Source: Massilia agri (GTDB taxonomy: Bacteria > Pseudomonadota > Gammaproteobacteria > Burkholderiales > Burkholderiaceae_D). From it: a DNA stretch of 64,000 nucleotides. Position 1 is the first letter of the stretch, and the number at the start of each line of letters is the position of its first letter. The stretch spans positions 248,001 to 312,000 of the forward strand of contig NZ_JANUHA010000003.1 in the NCBI RefSeq assembly GCF_024753255.1. The letters are read 5' to 3'. Positions 56,413 through 64,000 of the stretch are shown here, in pieces. The position numbers and the translations under genes are program-made. The notes beneath the pieces were generated by a model, which was given only the letters and a program-made list of their open reading frames with translations, made no database searches and was not told the origin of the DNA.

Positions 56413-57185
56413 GGACGGGCCTTTGCTGCAAGTTGGATGTCGAGACCCGGGTGCGACGTGCGCAGGCGGGCGATGGTGTCTGGCGGTGCGTCGGCTTCCA
56501 GCACCAGGTGGTCGAGTTCGGCCAGCCGGCCGAACAGGAAGGAAGCCTTGTCGAACAGGCGTTCGTTAAGCAGCGCCGCCGCGCGCCGCGTGCTGCCGGC
56601 GAGCATGGCGGCCTTGATGGTCGCCTCTTCGGCGTCCTCGGTGGCCAGGCCCCGCTCGGGGTCGAGCGCGCAGATGCCGATGATGCACAGGTCGGCGCGC
56701 AGCTGCTGGAGTTCGGCCAGGGTCCAGGCGCCCATCACCGCGCCTTGGGCAGCGTGATAGGTCCCGCCCAGCAGCACCACGCGGGTGCGGCGGAAGTCGC
56801 CCAGCGCCAGCGCCACCTGCGGACTGTTGGTGACCACGGTGGCGGCCTGGCCGTCCTCCAGCAGGCGCGCCAGCGCCAGGTTGGTGGAACCGGCGTCGAT
56901 CAGCACCGTGTCCCCTGGCCGCACGCAGTCGCGCAGCATCTTGGCCAGCGCGTTCTTGCGCGGCAGCTCGGCTTCCATGCGCTCGCCGAAGCTCGGGGCC
57001 GCGCCGCGCCGCACCGCGCCGCCGTGCACGCGGCGCAGCAGGCCGGCGGCATCGAGGTCGCGCAGGTCGCGCCGGATCGTGTCTTCGGACGTGTGAAGGC
57101 GCTGGGCCAGCTCGGCGGCCAGGACCCGGCCCTCCTGCTCGATCGCCTCGACGATCGCCTGGCGCCTTTCTTCGACTAACTGCAT
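56409..57185 (-). CDS. DeoR/GlpR-family transcriptional regulator
   Basis: A 258 aa repressor. The N-terminal HTH is ERRQAIVEAIEQEGRVLAAELAQRLHTSEDTIRRDLRDLDAAGLLRRVHGGAV. The C-terminal sugar-phosphate sensor domain has DTVLIDAGSTNLALARLL, VVTNSPQVALAL and ATIKAAMLAGSTRR. The ATG at 57185 follows AGGAGGG. It precedes and overlaps the MFS gene. Confidence 0.94.
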   Translation of the reverse strand: MQLVEERRQAIVEAIEQEGRVLAAELAQRLHTSEDTIRRDLRDLDAAGLLRRVHGGAVRRGAAPSFGERMEAELPRKNALAKMLRDCVRPGDTVLIDAGSTNLALARLLEDGQAATVVTNSPQVALALGDFRRTRVVLLGGTYHAAQGAVMGAWTLAELQQLRADLCIIGICALDPERGLATEDAEEATIKAAMLAGSTRRAAALLNERLFDKASFLFGRLAELDHLVLEADAPPDTIARLRTSHPGLDIQLAAKARP

Positions 57186-57364
57186 GAACCCTCCTGATGA
57201 ATGCACGCCACTGTACTGAAACACGCACAAACATGCAAGTTTACGCAGAAACACGAAGAATCACCCGACAATTCGGCTGCCATGCATACAACGGTGACAA
57301 CATTTCACATAGGCGAGGACATAATTAGTTGCTAAACTTCATGAACTTAAGTAAGAGAAATATC

Positions 57365-58990
57365 ATGGACAAGTCCGCCGCCATCCTCATCGTCGACGAT
57401 TACCTCCTGATCCGCACCCACGTGCGCCAGGTGCTGGCCGAACTCGGTTTCCTGAACGTGTTCCAGGCCGATAACGGCAAGACCGCGCAGGACCTCATGC
57501 GCAAGCAGCAGATCGACATCGTCGTGGGCGACTGGGGCATGCCGGTGATGAGCGGGATCGACCTGCTCAAGTGGATGCGTGCGGACCACCGCTACGGCAA
57601 CACGCCTTTCATGATGCTCACCGCCGAGGCGAACCCGCAATCGGTGCGCACCGCGCTGCAGGCCGGCGTGAACGCCTACATGATCAAGCCCTTCACGGTG
57701 CACAGTTTCGCCAGCAAATTCATGAACATGCTGGGCGTGACCCTCGAGACGGCGCCGAGCCCCTTCGCCCGGCCCGCCACGCCGGCCCAACGGCCTGCCG
57801 CCCCGGCCGCGCCGGCGCCGCGCGCTCCTGCCCCGGCACCCGCGCCGGCGCCTGCCGCCGCGCCGGCCCTGCTGCCGGAATCGAACGTCATCGGTCTGGA
57901 TGCGCCGATCGGCGAGCGCGTGAAGAAGTCGACGGTGCTGATCGTGGATGACATCCCGACCAATATCGAGGTGCTGGCCGGGGTGCTGAAGGACGAATAC
58001 GCGATCAAGGTCGCGATCAGCGGCAAGAAGGCCCTGGAGATCGCGGACGCCTTCCACATCGACCTGATCCTGCTCGACATCATGATGCCGACCATGGACG
58101 GCTTCGAGACCTGCCGCCAGCTGAAGGCCAATCCGAAGACGGCCCACATTCCGATCATCTTCCTGTCCGCGCGCGACGGCACCGAGGACGTGGTGGCCGG
58201 GCTGCGCCTGGGCGCGGTCGACTACGTGTCCAAGCCGGCCGACCCGACCATCCTGAAGGCGCGCCTGTCGGCCCACCTGCTGCTGGCCACGGCCATGCAG
58301 GACATCAAGCGCCAGAACGAACTGCTGATCGAGAACGCGCGCCTGCGCGAGGACGTCGAGCGCATCACCCGCCACGACCTGAAAAGCCCGATCGCGGTCG
58401 CCCTGCACGGCAGCCAGGCCCTGCTCGTCGGCCCGCTCACCGAGGCCCAGCGCGAGCAGGCCCACATGATCGAGACCGCGGCCGAGAACGCGCTCGAGAT
58501 GATCAACCGCACCCTCGACGTCTACAAGATGGAGCAGGGCACCTACCAGGCGGCCCTGCAGATGTTCGACCTGGGCGAGATGCTGGGGCGTGTGTGCCAG
58601 CATGCCGCCATCGCCTGCGGCAGTTCGGACGTGACGGTGCAGTACGAGGCGCCGGACGACGTGGTGTGCCTGGGCGAACCGCTGCTGTGCTACTCGATGT
58701 TCAACAACGTGCTGAAGAATGCCATCGAGGCGTCGCCGCCGGGCGGCCGTGTCAGCGTCTACATCGCGCCGGGCTACGGCAACCTGCACGTCATGATCGA
58801 CAACGCGGGCGAGGTGCCGCCGGCGGCGCGCGCCCACTTCTTCGAAAAATACGCAGCCTCAAGCAAGATCGGCGGCAACGGCCTCGGCACCTATTCGATC
58901 CGCCTGATGGCCGAGGTCCAGGGCGGCAGCGTGAGCATGGACACGGGCCACGGCCGCACCCGCCTGACGATCACCCTGCCCTGCCCCTGA
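57365..58990 (+). CDS. Hybrid REC-REC-histidine kinase
   Basis: A 541 aa cytoplasmic signalling protein without TM segments. REC1 (about 6-122) is CheY-like, with Asp56 in VGDWGMPVMSG. A Pro/Ala linker (about 135-172) is followed by REC2 (about 192-310) with Asp238 in LLDIMMPTMDG. Then come a short coiled coil, HisKA with His337 in ITRHDLKSP, and HATPase (FNNVLKNAIEASP, GGNGLGTYSIRLMAE). The N-box is intact, while the G1 DNAGE is unusual (DxGxG expected). The ATG at 57365 is chosen; an earlier ATG lies at 57329. A separate input kinase is likely. Confidence 0.9.
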   Translation: MDKSAAILIVDDYLLIRTHVRQVLAELGFLNVFQADNGKTAQDLMRKQQIDIVVGDWGMPVMSGIDLLKWMRADHRYGNTPFMMLTAEANPQSVRTALQAGVNAYMIKPFTVHSFASKFMNMLGVTLETAPSPFARPATPAQRPAAPAAPAPRAPAPAPAPAPAAAPALLPESNVIGLDAPIGERVKKSTVLIVDDIPTNIEVLAGVLKDEYAIKVAISGKKALEIADAFHIDLILLDIMMPTMDGFETCRQLKANPKTAHIPIIFLSARDGTEDVVAGLRLGAVDYVSKPADPTILKARLSAHLLLATAMQDIKRQNELLIENARLREDVERITRHDLKSPIAVALHGSQALLVGPLTEAQREQAHMIETAAENALEMINRTLDVYKMEQGTYQAALQMFDLGEMLGRVCQHAAIACGSSDVTVQYEAPDDVVCLGEPLLCYSMFNNVLKNAIEASPPGGRVSVYIAPGYGNLHVMIDNAGEVPPAARAHFFEKYAASSKIGGNGLGTYSIRLMAEVQGGSVSMDTGHGRTRLTITLPCP

Positions 58991-59084
58991 CCGGGATTGC
59001 CGGTTTCCCGCAATTCGGATACCGGATCCCGCAGTTCGCGTCATGGCGTCCCCTTCCCGTTCGCCCACGGGCGACAATCCGCGC

Positions 59085-60161
59085 ATGAACACACCGCCCC
59101 TCGATAAACCGCGCCACAGCCTGATGTGGCGGATCTACATCACCGTCTGGCTGGCCTACGCCGTCTTCCTGGCCGTCGCCGACCAGCTGGACAACGTCGC
59201 CGACGGCCGCTTCGATGCCGGCAGGTTCGCGCTGACCATCGCCAGCCTGCTGCCTTCCGCCGTGCTGCTGGCCATGGTCTGGCCCCTGACCGGCTGGCTC
59301 GAAGGACGGGACTGGCGCATGCCCAGGGTCCTCACCGTCCACGTCGTGGCGGCGTCGGCTTTCGCCATCGTCGCACAAGGCCCCTTCTGGACCTTCTTCA
59401 AGGCCGGCAAGCCGCTCAGCTGGTACATCTGGCCGCTGCTCTACCACGCCATGACCTACCTGCTCGCCGCCGGCATCTTCCACCTGATCCGCGCCGGCGA
59501 CCGGGCGCACCGCCAGGCGCTGGCGATGAAGGAGGCGCAGAACCTCGTGATCGCCGCCGAACTGAGCGCACTGCGCAACAGGCTCAATCCCCACTTCCTG
59601 TTCAACACCCTGCACTCGATCATCGCCCTCACCCAGCGCAACCCGGCTGCCGCGCAAGCCGCGCTGTTCCAGTTTTCCGACATGCTGCGCTACGTGCTCG
59701 ACACGGAACGCAATGGCAGCGACCGCGTGACCCTCGATGCCGAACTGGATTTCGTGCGCGACTACCTGGAGCTGGAACAGCTGCGCCTGGGCGCGCGCCT
59801 GCGCGTCGAATGGGACCTCGACGAAGACGCCGGCGACCACCCACTGCCGGCGCTGTCGCTGCAGCCGCTGGTGGAGAACAGCATCAAGCACGCCTTCAAC
59901 CCGCACAGCCGGCCGGGCGTGCTGCGCATCCGTACCCGCCGCGATGCCGATGGCGCGCTCACCATGACGGTGCGCGACAGCGGTCCCGGCGCCGACCCGG
60001 CAGCGATCGCGGCCTCGCCCGGCCTGGGCCTGCGCACCATCGAACGGCGCCTGCAGCTGGACTACGGCAGCCGCGCCGCCCTGCGCGTGGAAAGCGCGGC
60101 AGGGATTGGCTTCTGCGTGTCGGTCACCATCCCGGCCATCCGTGAGGAGCTCGCCGCATGA
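59085..60161 (+). CDS. LytS-type sensor histidine kinase
   Basis: A 358 aa membrane kinase with about four TM helices in residues 10-140. The His_kinase domain has LRNRLNPHFLFNTLHSI (His170), SDMLRYVLD and the HATPase N-box PLVENSIKHAFNP. It overlaps the LytTR regulator by 4 nt, so they form a pair. The start is the ATG at 59085. Confidence 0.92.
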   Translation: MNTPPLDKPRHSLMWRIYITVWLAYAVFLAVADQLDNVADGRFDAGRFALTIASLLPSAVLLAMVWPLTGWLEGRDWRMPRVLTVHVVAASAFAIVAQGPFWTFFKAGKPLSWYIWPLLYHAMTYLLAAGIFHLIRAGDRAHRQALAMKEAQNLVIAAELSALRNRLNPHFLFNTLHSIIALTQRNPAAAQAALFQFSDMLRYVLDTERNGSDRVTLDAELDFVRDYLELEQLRLGARLRVEWDLDEDAGDHPLPALSLQPLVENSIKHAFNPHSRPGVLRIRTRRDADGALTMTVRDSGPGADPAAIAASPGLGLRTIERRLQLDYGSRAALRVESAAGIGFCVSVTIPAIREELAA

Positions 60162-60898
60162 CCATGAAGACCGTTTTCTTCGCCGAGGACGAACCGCTGG
60201 CGCGCGACGTGCTGCGCGACGCCATCTATGCCCATCCCGGCCTGCGCCTGGTGGGCGAAGCGGCGGACGGCGCCGGCGCCCTGGCCCACATCACGCGCCT
60301 GCGGCCCGACGTGGTGTTCATGGACATCCAGATGCCGGAGATGACGGGCCTGGAGGTGCTGCGCCGGCTCGACTACCTGCCGCAAATCGTCTTCACCACG
60401 GCCTACGACCAGTACGCGGTCACGGCCTTCGAACTGCACGCGGTGGACTACCTGCTGAAACCCTTCACCCAGGCGCGCTTCGCGGCGGCGGTGGCGCGGC
60501 TGCTCGACGGATCCGTCCATGCGCGCGACACCCTGGACAGCGCCCTGTCGCATGCCTCGGCTGCGCCGGCGCGCCTGGAGCGCATCCTGGTGCGCGACCG
60601 CGGCCGCATCTTCCCGCTGGCGACAAGCGAGATCGAGTACATGAAAGCGGATTCGAAGTACACGGTGATCGTGGCGCGCGGCCAGACCTTCCTGGTCCGC
60701 ATCGGCATCTCGGAACTCGAGGCCCAGCTCGACCCGGCGCGCTTCGTGCGCATCCACCGCTCGGCCCTGGTCAATCTCGACTTCGTCGAGTCGATGCGTG
60801 CGGACGAGCAGTCGCAGCTGCAGATCCACATGCGCGACGGCGCGGTGCTGGGGGCGAACCGGGACGCGTCGAAGATCCTGCGCGACATGGCGATCTAA
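60158..60898 (+). CDS. LytTR-family response regulator
   Basis: A 246 aa protein with a receiver (AEDEPLARDVLRD, Asp56 in FMDIQMPEMTG, KPFTQARF) and a C-terminal LytTR DNA-binding domain (about 145-245; ILVRDRGRIFPLATSEIEYMKADSKYTVI, FVRIHRSALVNLDFVESM). Partner of the kinase at 59085. Targets are unknown. Confidence 0.94.
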   Translation: MTMKTVFFAEDEPLARDVLRDAIYAHPGLRLVGEAADGAGALAHITRLRPDVVFMDIQMPEMTGLEVLRRLDYLPQIVFTTAYDQYAVTAFELHAVDYLLKPFTQARFAAAVARLLDGSVHARDTLDSALSHASAAPARLERILVRDRGRIFPLATSEIEYMKADSKYTVIVARGQTFLVRIGISELEAQLDPARFVRIHRSALVNLDFVESMRADEQSQLQIHMRDGAVLGANRDASKILRDMAI

Positions 60899-60901
60899 GT
60901 A

Positions 60902-61366
60902 CTAGAGCGGCCGTTCGGCCCTGCTGTCCGCGAAGGAGCGCGGCACCGCCCCGATCTGCTGCAGCACGCCCAGGCGGTCCGCCTGCAGCCAGGCCCGTAC
61001 GATCTGGCCGTTGCGGATCTGGTAGATCACATTGCCTTCCTGGCGCACCTCGCTGCTGCTGGGCGGCAGGCCGACGAACCAGCCCGCGTGGTTGGCGCGG
61101 AAGGTCCAGCGCAGCGCCACCCGGTCGCCTTCCCCGAACAGGTCATGGATCTGGAACCGCACGCCGGGAAAACCGGTCAGCACGGCCTCGATGGTGGCGC
61201 GGAATTCGCGCGGACCGTGCTCGCCGCGCGGGCCGATGAAATCCGGCGCCACCAGGGTGTCGATGCGGTCCAGGTCCCGCATGTTGATGCATTCCTCGTA
61301 CAGGGTGCGAACCAGCTGCTTGTTGAATTCGACGGTGCTCAGGCCACTATTCACGACTTCCTCCAT
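60902..61366 (-). CDS. NTF2/SnoaL-like protein, putative SoxR target
   Basis: A 154 aa ester-cyclase-like protein of the NTF2 fold (TLYEECINMRDLDRIDTLVAPDFIG, GFPGVRFQIHDLFGEGDRVALRWTFRANH, GNVIYQIRNGQIVRAWLQADRLGVLQQIGAVP). It is divergent from soxR, and its promoter contains the SoxR operator in a 19-bp spacer. A detoxification or stress role is inferred. Confidence 0.88.
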   Translation of the reverse strand: MEEVVNSGLSTVEFNKQLVRTLYEECINMRDLDRIDTLVAPDFIGPRGEHGPREFRATIEAVLTGFPGVRFQIHDLFGEGDRVALRWTFRANHAGWFVGLPPSSSEVRQEGNVIYQIRNGQIVRAWLQADRLGVLQQIGAVPRSFADSRAERPL

Positions 61367-61389
61367 GTGCTTGCATTAAGGTGGAGACG

Positions 61390-61420
61390 AGTGTAAAACC
61401 TCAACTTAACTTGAGGTCAA
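61390..61420 (-). promoter_or_regulatory. SoxR-controlled promoter with 19-bp spacer
   Basis: On the minus strand the -35 TTGACC (61420-61415) and -10 TACACT (61395-61390) are 19 bp apart, the overlong spacing of MerR/SoxR-activated promoters. The SoxR box CCTCAACTTAACTTGAGG at 61399-61416 differs by one base from the E. coli box CCTCAAGTTAACTTGAGG. It lies between soxR and the NTF2-like gene. Confidence 0.92.
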
Positions 61421-61430
61421 GAGGAAAATC

Positions 61431-61883
61431 ATGGCGAAGATCGACCCGGCCGACATCAAACGGCCGCTCACGGTGGGCGAGGTGGCGCAGCGCAGCGGCG
61501 TGGCCGTTTCGGCCCTGCACTTCTACGAATCCAAGGGCCTGATCCGCAGCGTGAGGAGCAGCGGCGGGCAGCGCCGCTACGGCCGCGACGTGCTGCGCCG
61601 GGTGGCGGTGATCAAGGTGGCCCAGCGCATCGGCATTTCGCTGGCCTCGATCAGCGCCGCCCTGGCTTCGCTGCCGGACGAACGCACGCCCACCGCCGAG
61701 GACTGGGCGCGCATGTCGCGCCTGTGGCGTGCGGAACTCGACGAACGCATCACCCAGCTCACCCGCCTGCGCGACGAACTCGATGGTTGCATTGGCTGCG
61801 GCTGCCTGTCGATGAAGGTGTGCAAGCTGCGCAATCCCCTCGACGAATTGTCCGATCAGGGCAGCGGGCCGCAGCTGTTGTAG
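61431..61883 (+). CDS. soxR: Redox-sensitive regulator SoxR
   Basis: A 150 aa MerR-family regulator. The HTH is [37 protein letters not shown]. The [2Fe-2S] ligands Cys120, Cys123, Cys125 and Cys131 ([12 protein letters not shown]) match the SoxR pattern CX2CXCX5C. It senses redox-cycling compounds or superoxide. No soxS is adjacent, as is usual outside enterics. Confidence 0.97.
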   Translation: MAKIDPADIKRPLTVGEVAQRSGVAVSALHFYESKGLIRSVRSSGGQRRYGRDVLRRVAVIKVAQRIGISLASISAALASLPDERTPTAEDWARMSRLWRAELDERITQLTRLRDELDGCIGCGCLSMKVCKLRNPLDELSDQGSGPQLL

Positions 61884-61913
61884 ACTTGGCAGATCCGCCA
61901 GCCAGGAGCCGCC

Positions 61914-62573
61914 ATGTCCCTTGTCGTCTACGGTCACCCCTTCTCTTCCTACACCCAGAAGCTGCTCGTCGCGCTATACGAGAACGAGACGCCCTTCGAC
62001 TTCCGCTGCCTCGGTCCCGACACGCCGGACTACGTGGCCGACTGGCTGAAGCACTGGCCGCTCGCGAAGTTCCCCATGTTGCAGGACGGCGAGCGCCGCC
62101 TGGTCGAGACCAGCATCATCATCGAGTACCTGGAATTAGCCCATCCCGGGAAGGTAGCCCTGCTGCCGGAGGACCCGATGGCGGCGCTCGAGGTGCGCTT
62201 CCTCGACCGCTTCTTCGACCTGCACGTGATGGCGCCGATGCAGGCGGCGGTGGCGGGCGCCCTGACGGGCGATCCGGTCAAGCGCGAGGAAGGGCTGGCG
62301 CAGTCCGCGCAGCTGCTCGAGCGCGCCTACGGCTGGCTGGAAGGCCACTTGGCACGCAAGACCTGGGCGGCGGGCGAGGACTTCACGCTCGCCGACTGCG
62401 CGGCGGCGCCCTCGCTGTTCTACGCGGACTGGGTGCACCGGATCTCCAGCCAGTATCCATGCCTGGCCGCCTACCGCGCGCGCCTGCTGGCCCGGCCGTC
62501 CTTCGCCCGGGCGGTGGAGGAAGCGCGGCCCTACCGGCCCCTCTTCCCCCTGGGCGCCCCCGACCGCGACTGA
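61914..62573 (+). CDS. Glutathione S-transferase family protein
   Basis: A 219 aa enzyme with a thioredoxin-like N-terminal domain (VVYGHPFSSYTQKLLVALYENE; ETSIIIEYLE for the glutathione gamma-Glu site) and an all-helical C-terminal domain with FTLADCAAAPSLFYADW. The start follows AGGAG. It is 30 nt after soxR, so it may share its transcript. Confidence 0.92.
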   Translation: MSLVVYGHPFSSYTQKLLVALYENETPFDFRCLGPDTPDYVADWLKHWPLAKFPMLQDGERRLVETSIIIEYLELAHPGKVALLPEDPMAALEVRFLDRFFDLHVMAPMQAAVAGALTGDPVKREEGLAQSAQLLERAYGWLEGHLARKTWAAGEDFTLADCAAAPSLFYADWVHRISSQYPCLAAYRARLLARPSFARAVEEARPYRPLFPLGAPDRD

Positions 62574-62583
62574 AGGAGAACCC

Positions 62584-62985
62584 ATGGATTGCGTCGGCCC
62601 CTTTTACCACGGCACCCGTGCCGACCTGCGGCCGGGCGACCTGATCGTACCCGGCTACACCTCGAACTTCGGCGAGCGCAGGAAGGCCAACCACGTCTAC
62701 TTTTCCGCCACGCTGGAAGCGGCGACCTGGGGCGCCGAGCTGGCGGCCGGTATTGGCCCCGGCAGGATCTACATCGTGGAACCGCTCGGCGACTTCGTCG
62801 ACGATCCCAACCTGACCGACAAGAAGTTCCCCGGCAACCCGACCAGATCCTATCGCTCGCGCGAGGCCCTGCGCGTGGTCGGCGAGGTGAAGGACTGGGG
62901 CGGGCACGCGCCCGAGGCCCTGCAGGCCATGCGGGACGGCCTTGCGCGGCTCAGGGAACAGGGCCTCGACGTGATCGACGACTGA
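62584..62985 (+). CDS. arr: NAD(+)-rifampin ADP-ribosyltransferase
   Basis: A 133 aa enzyme that inactivates rifamycins by ADP-ribosylation. The family triad is visible as His9 (FYHGTRADL), Tyr39 (HVYFSAT) and Asp73/74 (DDPNLTDKKFPGNPTRSYRS). The length matches Arr proteins of 130-145 aa. It lies 10 nt after the GST gene with a GGAGA site, so co-transcription is likely. Chromosomal arr genes are common in environmental bacteria. Confidence 0.95.
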   Translation: MDCVGPFYHGTRADLRPGDLIVPGYTSNFGERRKANHVYFSATLEAATWGAELAAGIGPGRIYIVEPLGDFVDDPNLTDKKFPGNPTRSYRSREALRVVGEVKDWGGHAPEALQAMRDGLARLREQGLDVIDD

Positions 62986-62995
62986 GGCCGCGCAC

Positions 62996-64000
62996 CTAGC
63001 TTACCTGGATCCAGGTCGTCTTCAGTTCCGTATACTTGTCGAACGCGTGAAGCGACTTGTCGCGCCCGTTGCCCGACTGCTTGTAGCCGCCGAAGGGCAC
63101 CGTGATGTCGTCGTTGTCGTACTGGTTCACGTGCACGGTGCCGGCGCGTAAAGAGCGCGAGGTGCGGATCGCCTTGCCCATGTCGGCGGTCCAGACGGCG
63201 GCGGCGAGGCCGTAGGGCGTGGCGTTGGCCTGGCGGATGGCCTCGTCGAGGTCCGTGAACGACAGCACCGACAGCACCGGCCCGAAGATCTCTTCGCGCG
63301 CGATGCGCATGCCGGCATCGACGCCGTCGAACAGGGTCGGCTCGACGTACAGGCCGCCGCTGTCCTGCCTGGCCGCCCTGCCGCCCGCGAGCAGGCGTGC
63401 GCCCTCCCGCTTGCCGTCCTCGATGTAGCCGAGCACCGTCTTCATCTGGATCGGGTCGACGATGGCGCCCATCACGGTGTCCGGGTCCAGCGGATCGCCG
63501 GGAGAATAGTGCGGCACAAGGGCCATGGCCTGTTCGATGAAAGCGTCCTTGATCGACGCTTCCACGAACAGGCGCGAAGGCGCGTTGCAGCTCTCGCCCT
63601 GGTTGAAGTAGATCGACCCGATCGCGCTCGCCACGGCGGCGTCGAGGTCCGGGCAGTCGGCGCAGACGATGTTGGCCGACTTGCCGCCCAGTTCCGTCCA
63701 GGCGCGCTTGAGATTCGACTGGCCGGCCATCTGCACGATCTGCTTGCCCACGCGGGTCGAGCCGGTGAAGGCGATGCAGTCGACGTCCATGTGCAGGGCG
63801 AGCGCGCTCCCCGCTTCGTTCCCGTAACCCGGCAGTACGTTGAACACGCCGGGCGGCACGCCGGCCTCCAGTGCCAGCTCGGCCAGGCGCAGCGACGTCA
63901 ACGGGGCTTTCTCGGAAGGCTTGAGGACCAGGCTGTTGCCGGCGGCGAGCGCCGGGCCGATCTTCCAGGCCGCCATCAGCATCGGGTAGTTCCAGGGGAT
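62996..64000 (-). CDS. Aldehyde dehydrogenase (PuuC/betaine-aldehyde type), N-terminus cut
   Basis: The C-terminal 335 residues of an NAD(P)-dependent aldehyde dehydrogenase. The visible part begins IPWNYPMLMAAWKIGPALAAGN. It contains FTGSTRVGKQIV, the general base Glu in TELGGKSANIV, the catalytic Cys in NQGESCNAPSR, EEIFGPVLSV and PFGGYKQSGNGRDKS. This pattern fits gamma-glutamyl-aminobutyraldehyde or related semialdehyde dehydrogenases. The remaining N-terminal portion lies outside the window. Confidence 0.93.
   Translation of the reverse strand: MPWNYPMLMAAWKIGPALAAGNSLVLKPSEKAPLTSLRLAELALEAGVPPGVFNVLPGYGNEAGSALALHMDVDCIAFTGSTRVGKQIVQMAGQSNLKRAWTELGGKSANIVCADCPDLDAAVASAIGSIYFNQGESCNAPSRLFVEASIKDAFIEQAMALVPHYSPGDPLDPDTVMGAIVDPIQMKTVLGYIEDGKREGARLLAGGRAARQDSGGLYVEPTLFDGVDAGMRIAREEIFGPVLSVLSFTDLDEAIRQANATPYGLAAAVWTADMGKAIRTSRSLRAGTVHVNQYDNDDITVPFGGYKQSGNGRDKSLHAFDKYTELKTTWIQVS

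Overview
The window is G+C-rich chromosomal DNA with dense, often overlapping genes. Gene content and order point to a betaproteobacterium of the Oxalobacteraceae, most like Massilia/Telluria/Janthinobacterium. The evidence is purC-purE-purK-tsaC next to pgk-pyk-fba, recA-recX beside sucCD and a PilA gene, purM next to hda-HAD-pcnB-folK, TctDE-like regulators with a DUF4212/SSS symporter pair, and a DUF4214 surface-type protein. This placement is inference from gene families; no rRNA or tRNA gene was found to anchor it.

Layout. 1-9750: pectin/galacturonate locus. On the minus strand are garD and a truncated uronate dehydrogenase. Divergent from them are a GH105 hydrolase, a DUF4861 protein, a GH28 polygalacturonase and a TonB-dependent receptor. 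Both intergenic control regions carry the same TGG-N5-CCA operator in clusters. 9770-14670: a BIME-like repeat pair, a LysR regulator convergent with an MFS exporter, an OmpW porin and an SGNH/GDSL lipoprotein, then a region with duplicated DNA. 14670-23421: minus-strand housekeeping block azlC-azlD-pgk-pyk-fba-purC-purE-purK-tsaC. 23653-31342: a CHCC zinc-finger protein, a YheT hydrolase, a conserved unknown, a BepA-like protease (minus), moaC, an A+T-richer orphan, a PilZ protein and an S9 peptidase. 31433-37224 (minus): pilA with a sigma-54 promoter, sucD, sucC, a DUF2889 protein, a 0.7 kb structured gene-free region, recX and recA with two LexA boxes.

37453-42074: a translationally coupled four-gene operon (response regulator, TctE-like kinase, DUF4212 subunit, SSS symporter). 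42196-44231: an S9 peptidase pseudogene with a frameshift and a stop, followed by a MITE-like inverted repeat. 44431-51905: purM (minus), a possible AI-2E transporter remnant, hda, HAD phosphatase, pcnB, folK, a DUF486 protein, panB, a 2',3'-cyclic phosphodiesterase and an EgtB/SenA-like enzyme. 52032-54758: a large DUF4214 protein. 54810-64000: a VOC protein, a DeoR regulator with an MFS transporter, an REC-REC-kinase hybrid, a LytS/LytTR pair, and a stress cluster. In that cluster SoxR and an NTF2-like gene share a textbook SoxR operator, followed by a GST and a rifampin ADP-ribosyltransferase (Arr). A truncated aldehyde dehydrogenase ends the window.

How parts work together. The first block can depolymerise polygalacturonate outside or in the periplasm, import oligomers and oxidise galacturonate through galactarate. 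The central blocks are core glycolysis, purine synthesis, TCA and DNA repair. The right end holds sensing and detoxification genes. No CRISPR array, prophage or complete insertion sequence was seen. The items most worth a second look are regulatory and structural: the shared pectin operators, the duplicated LexA unit, the pilA promoter, the SoxR-controlled NTF2-like gene, the SSS symporter with a charged insertion and an EF-hand-like loop, and several repeat elements.
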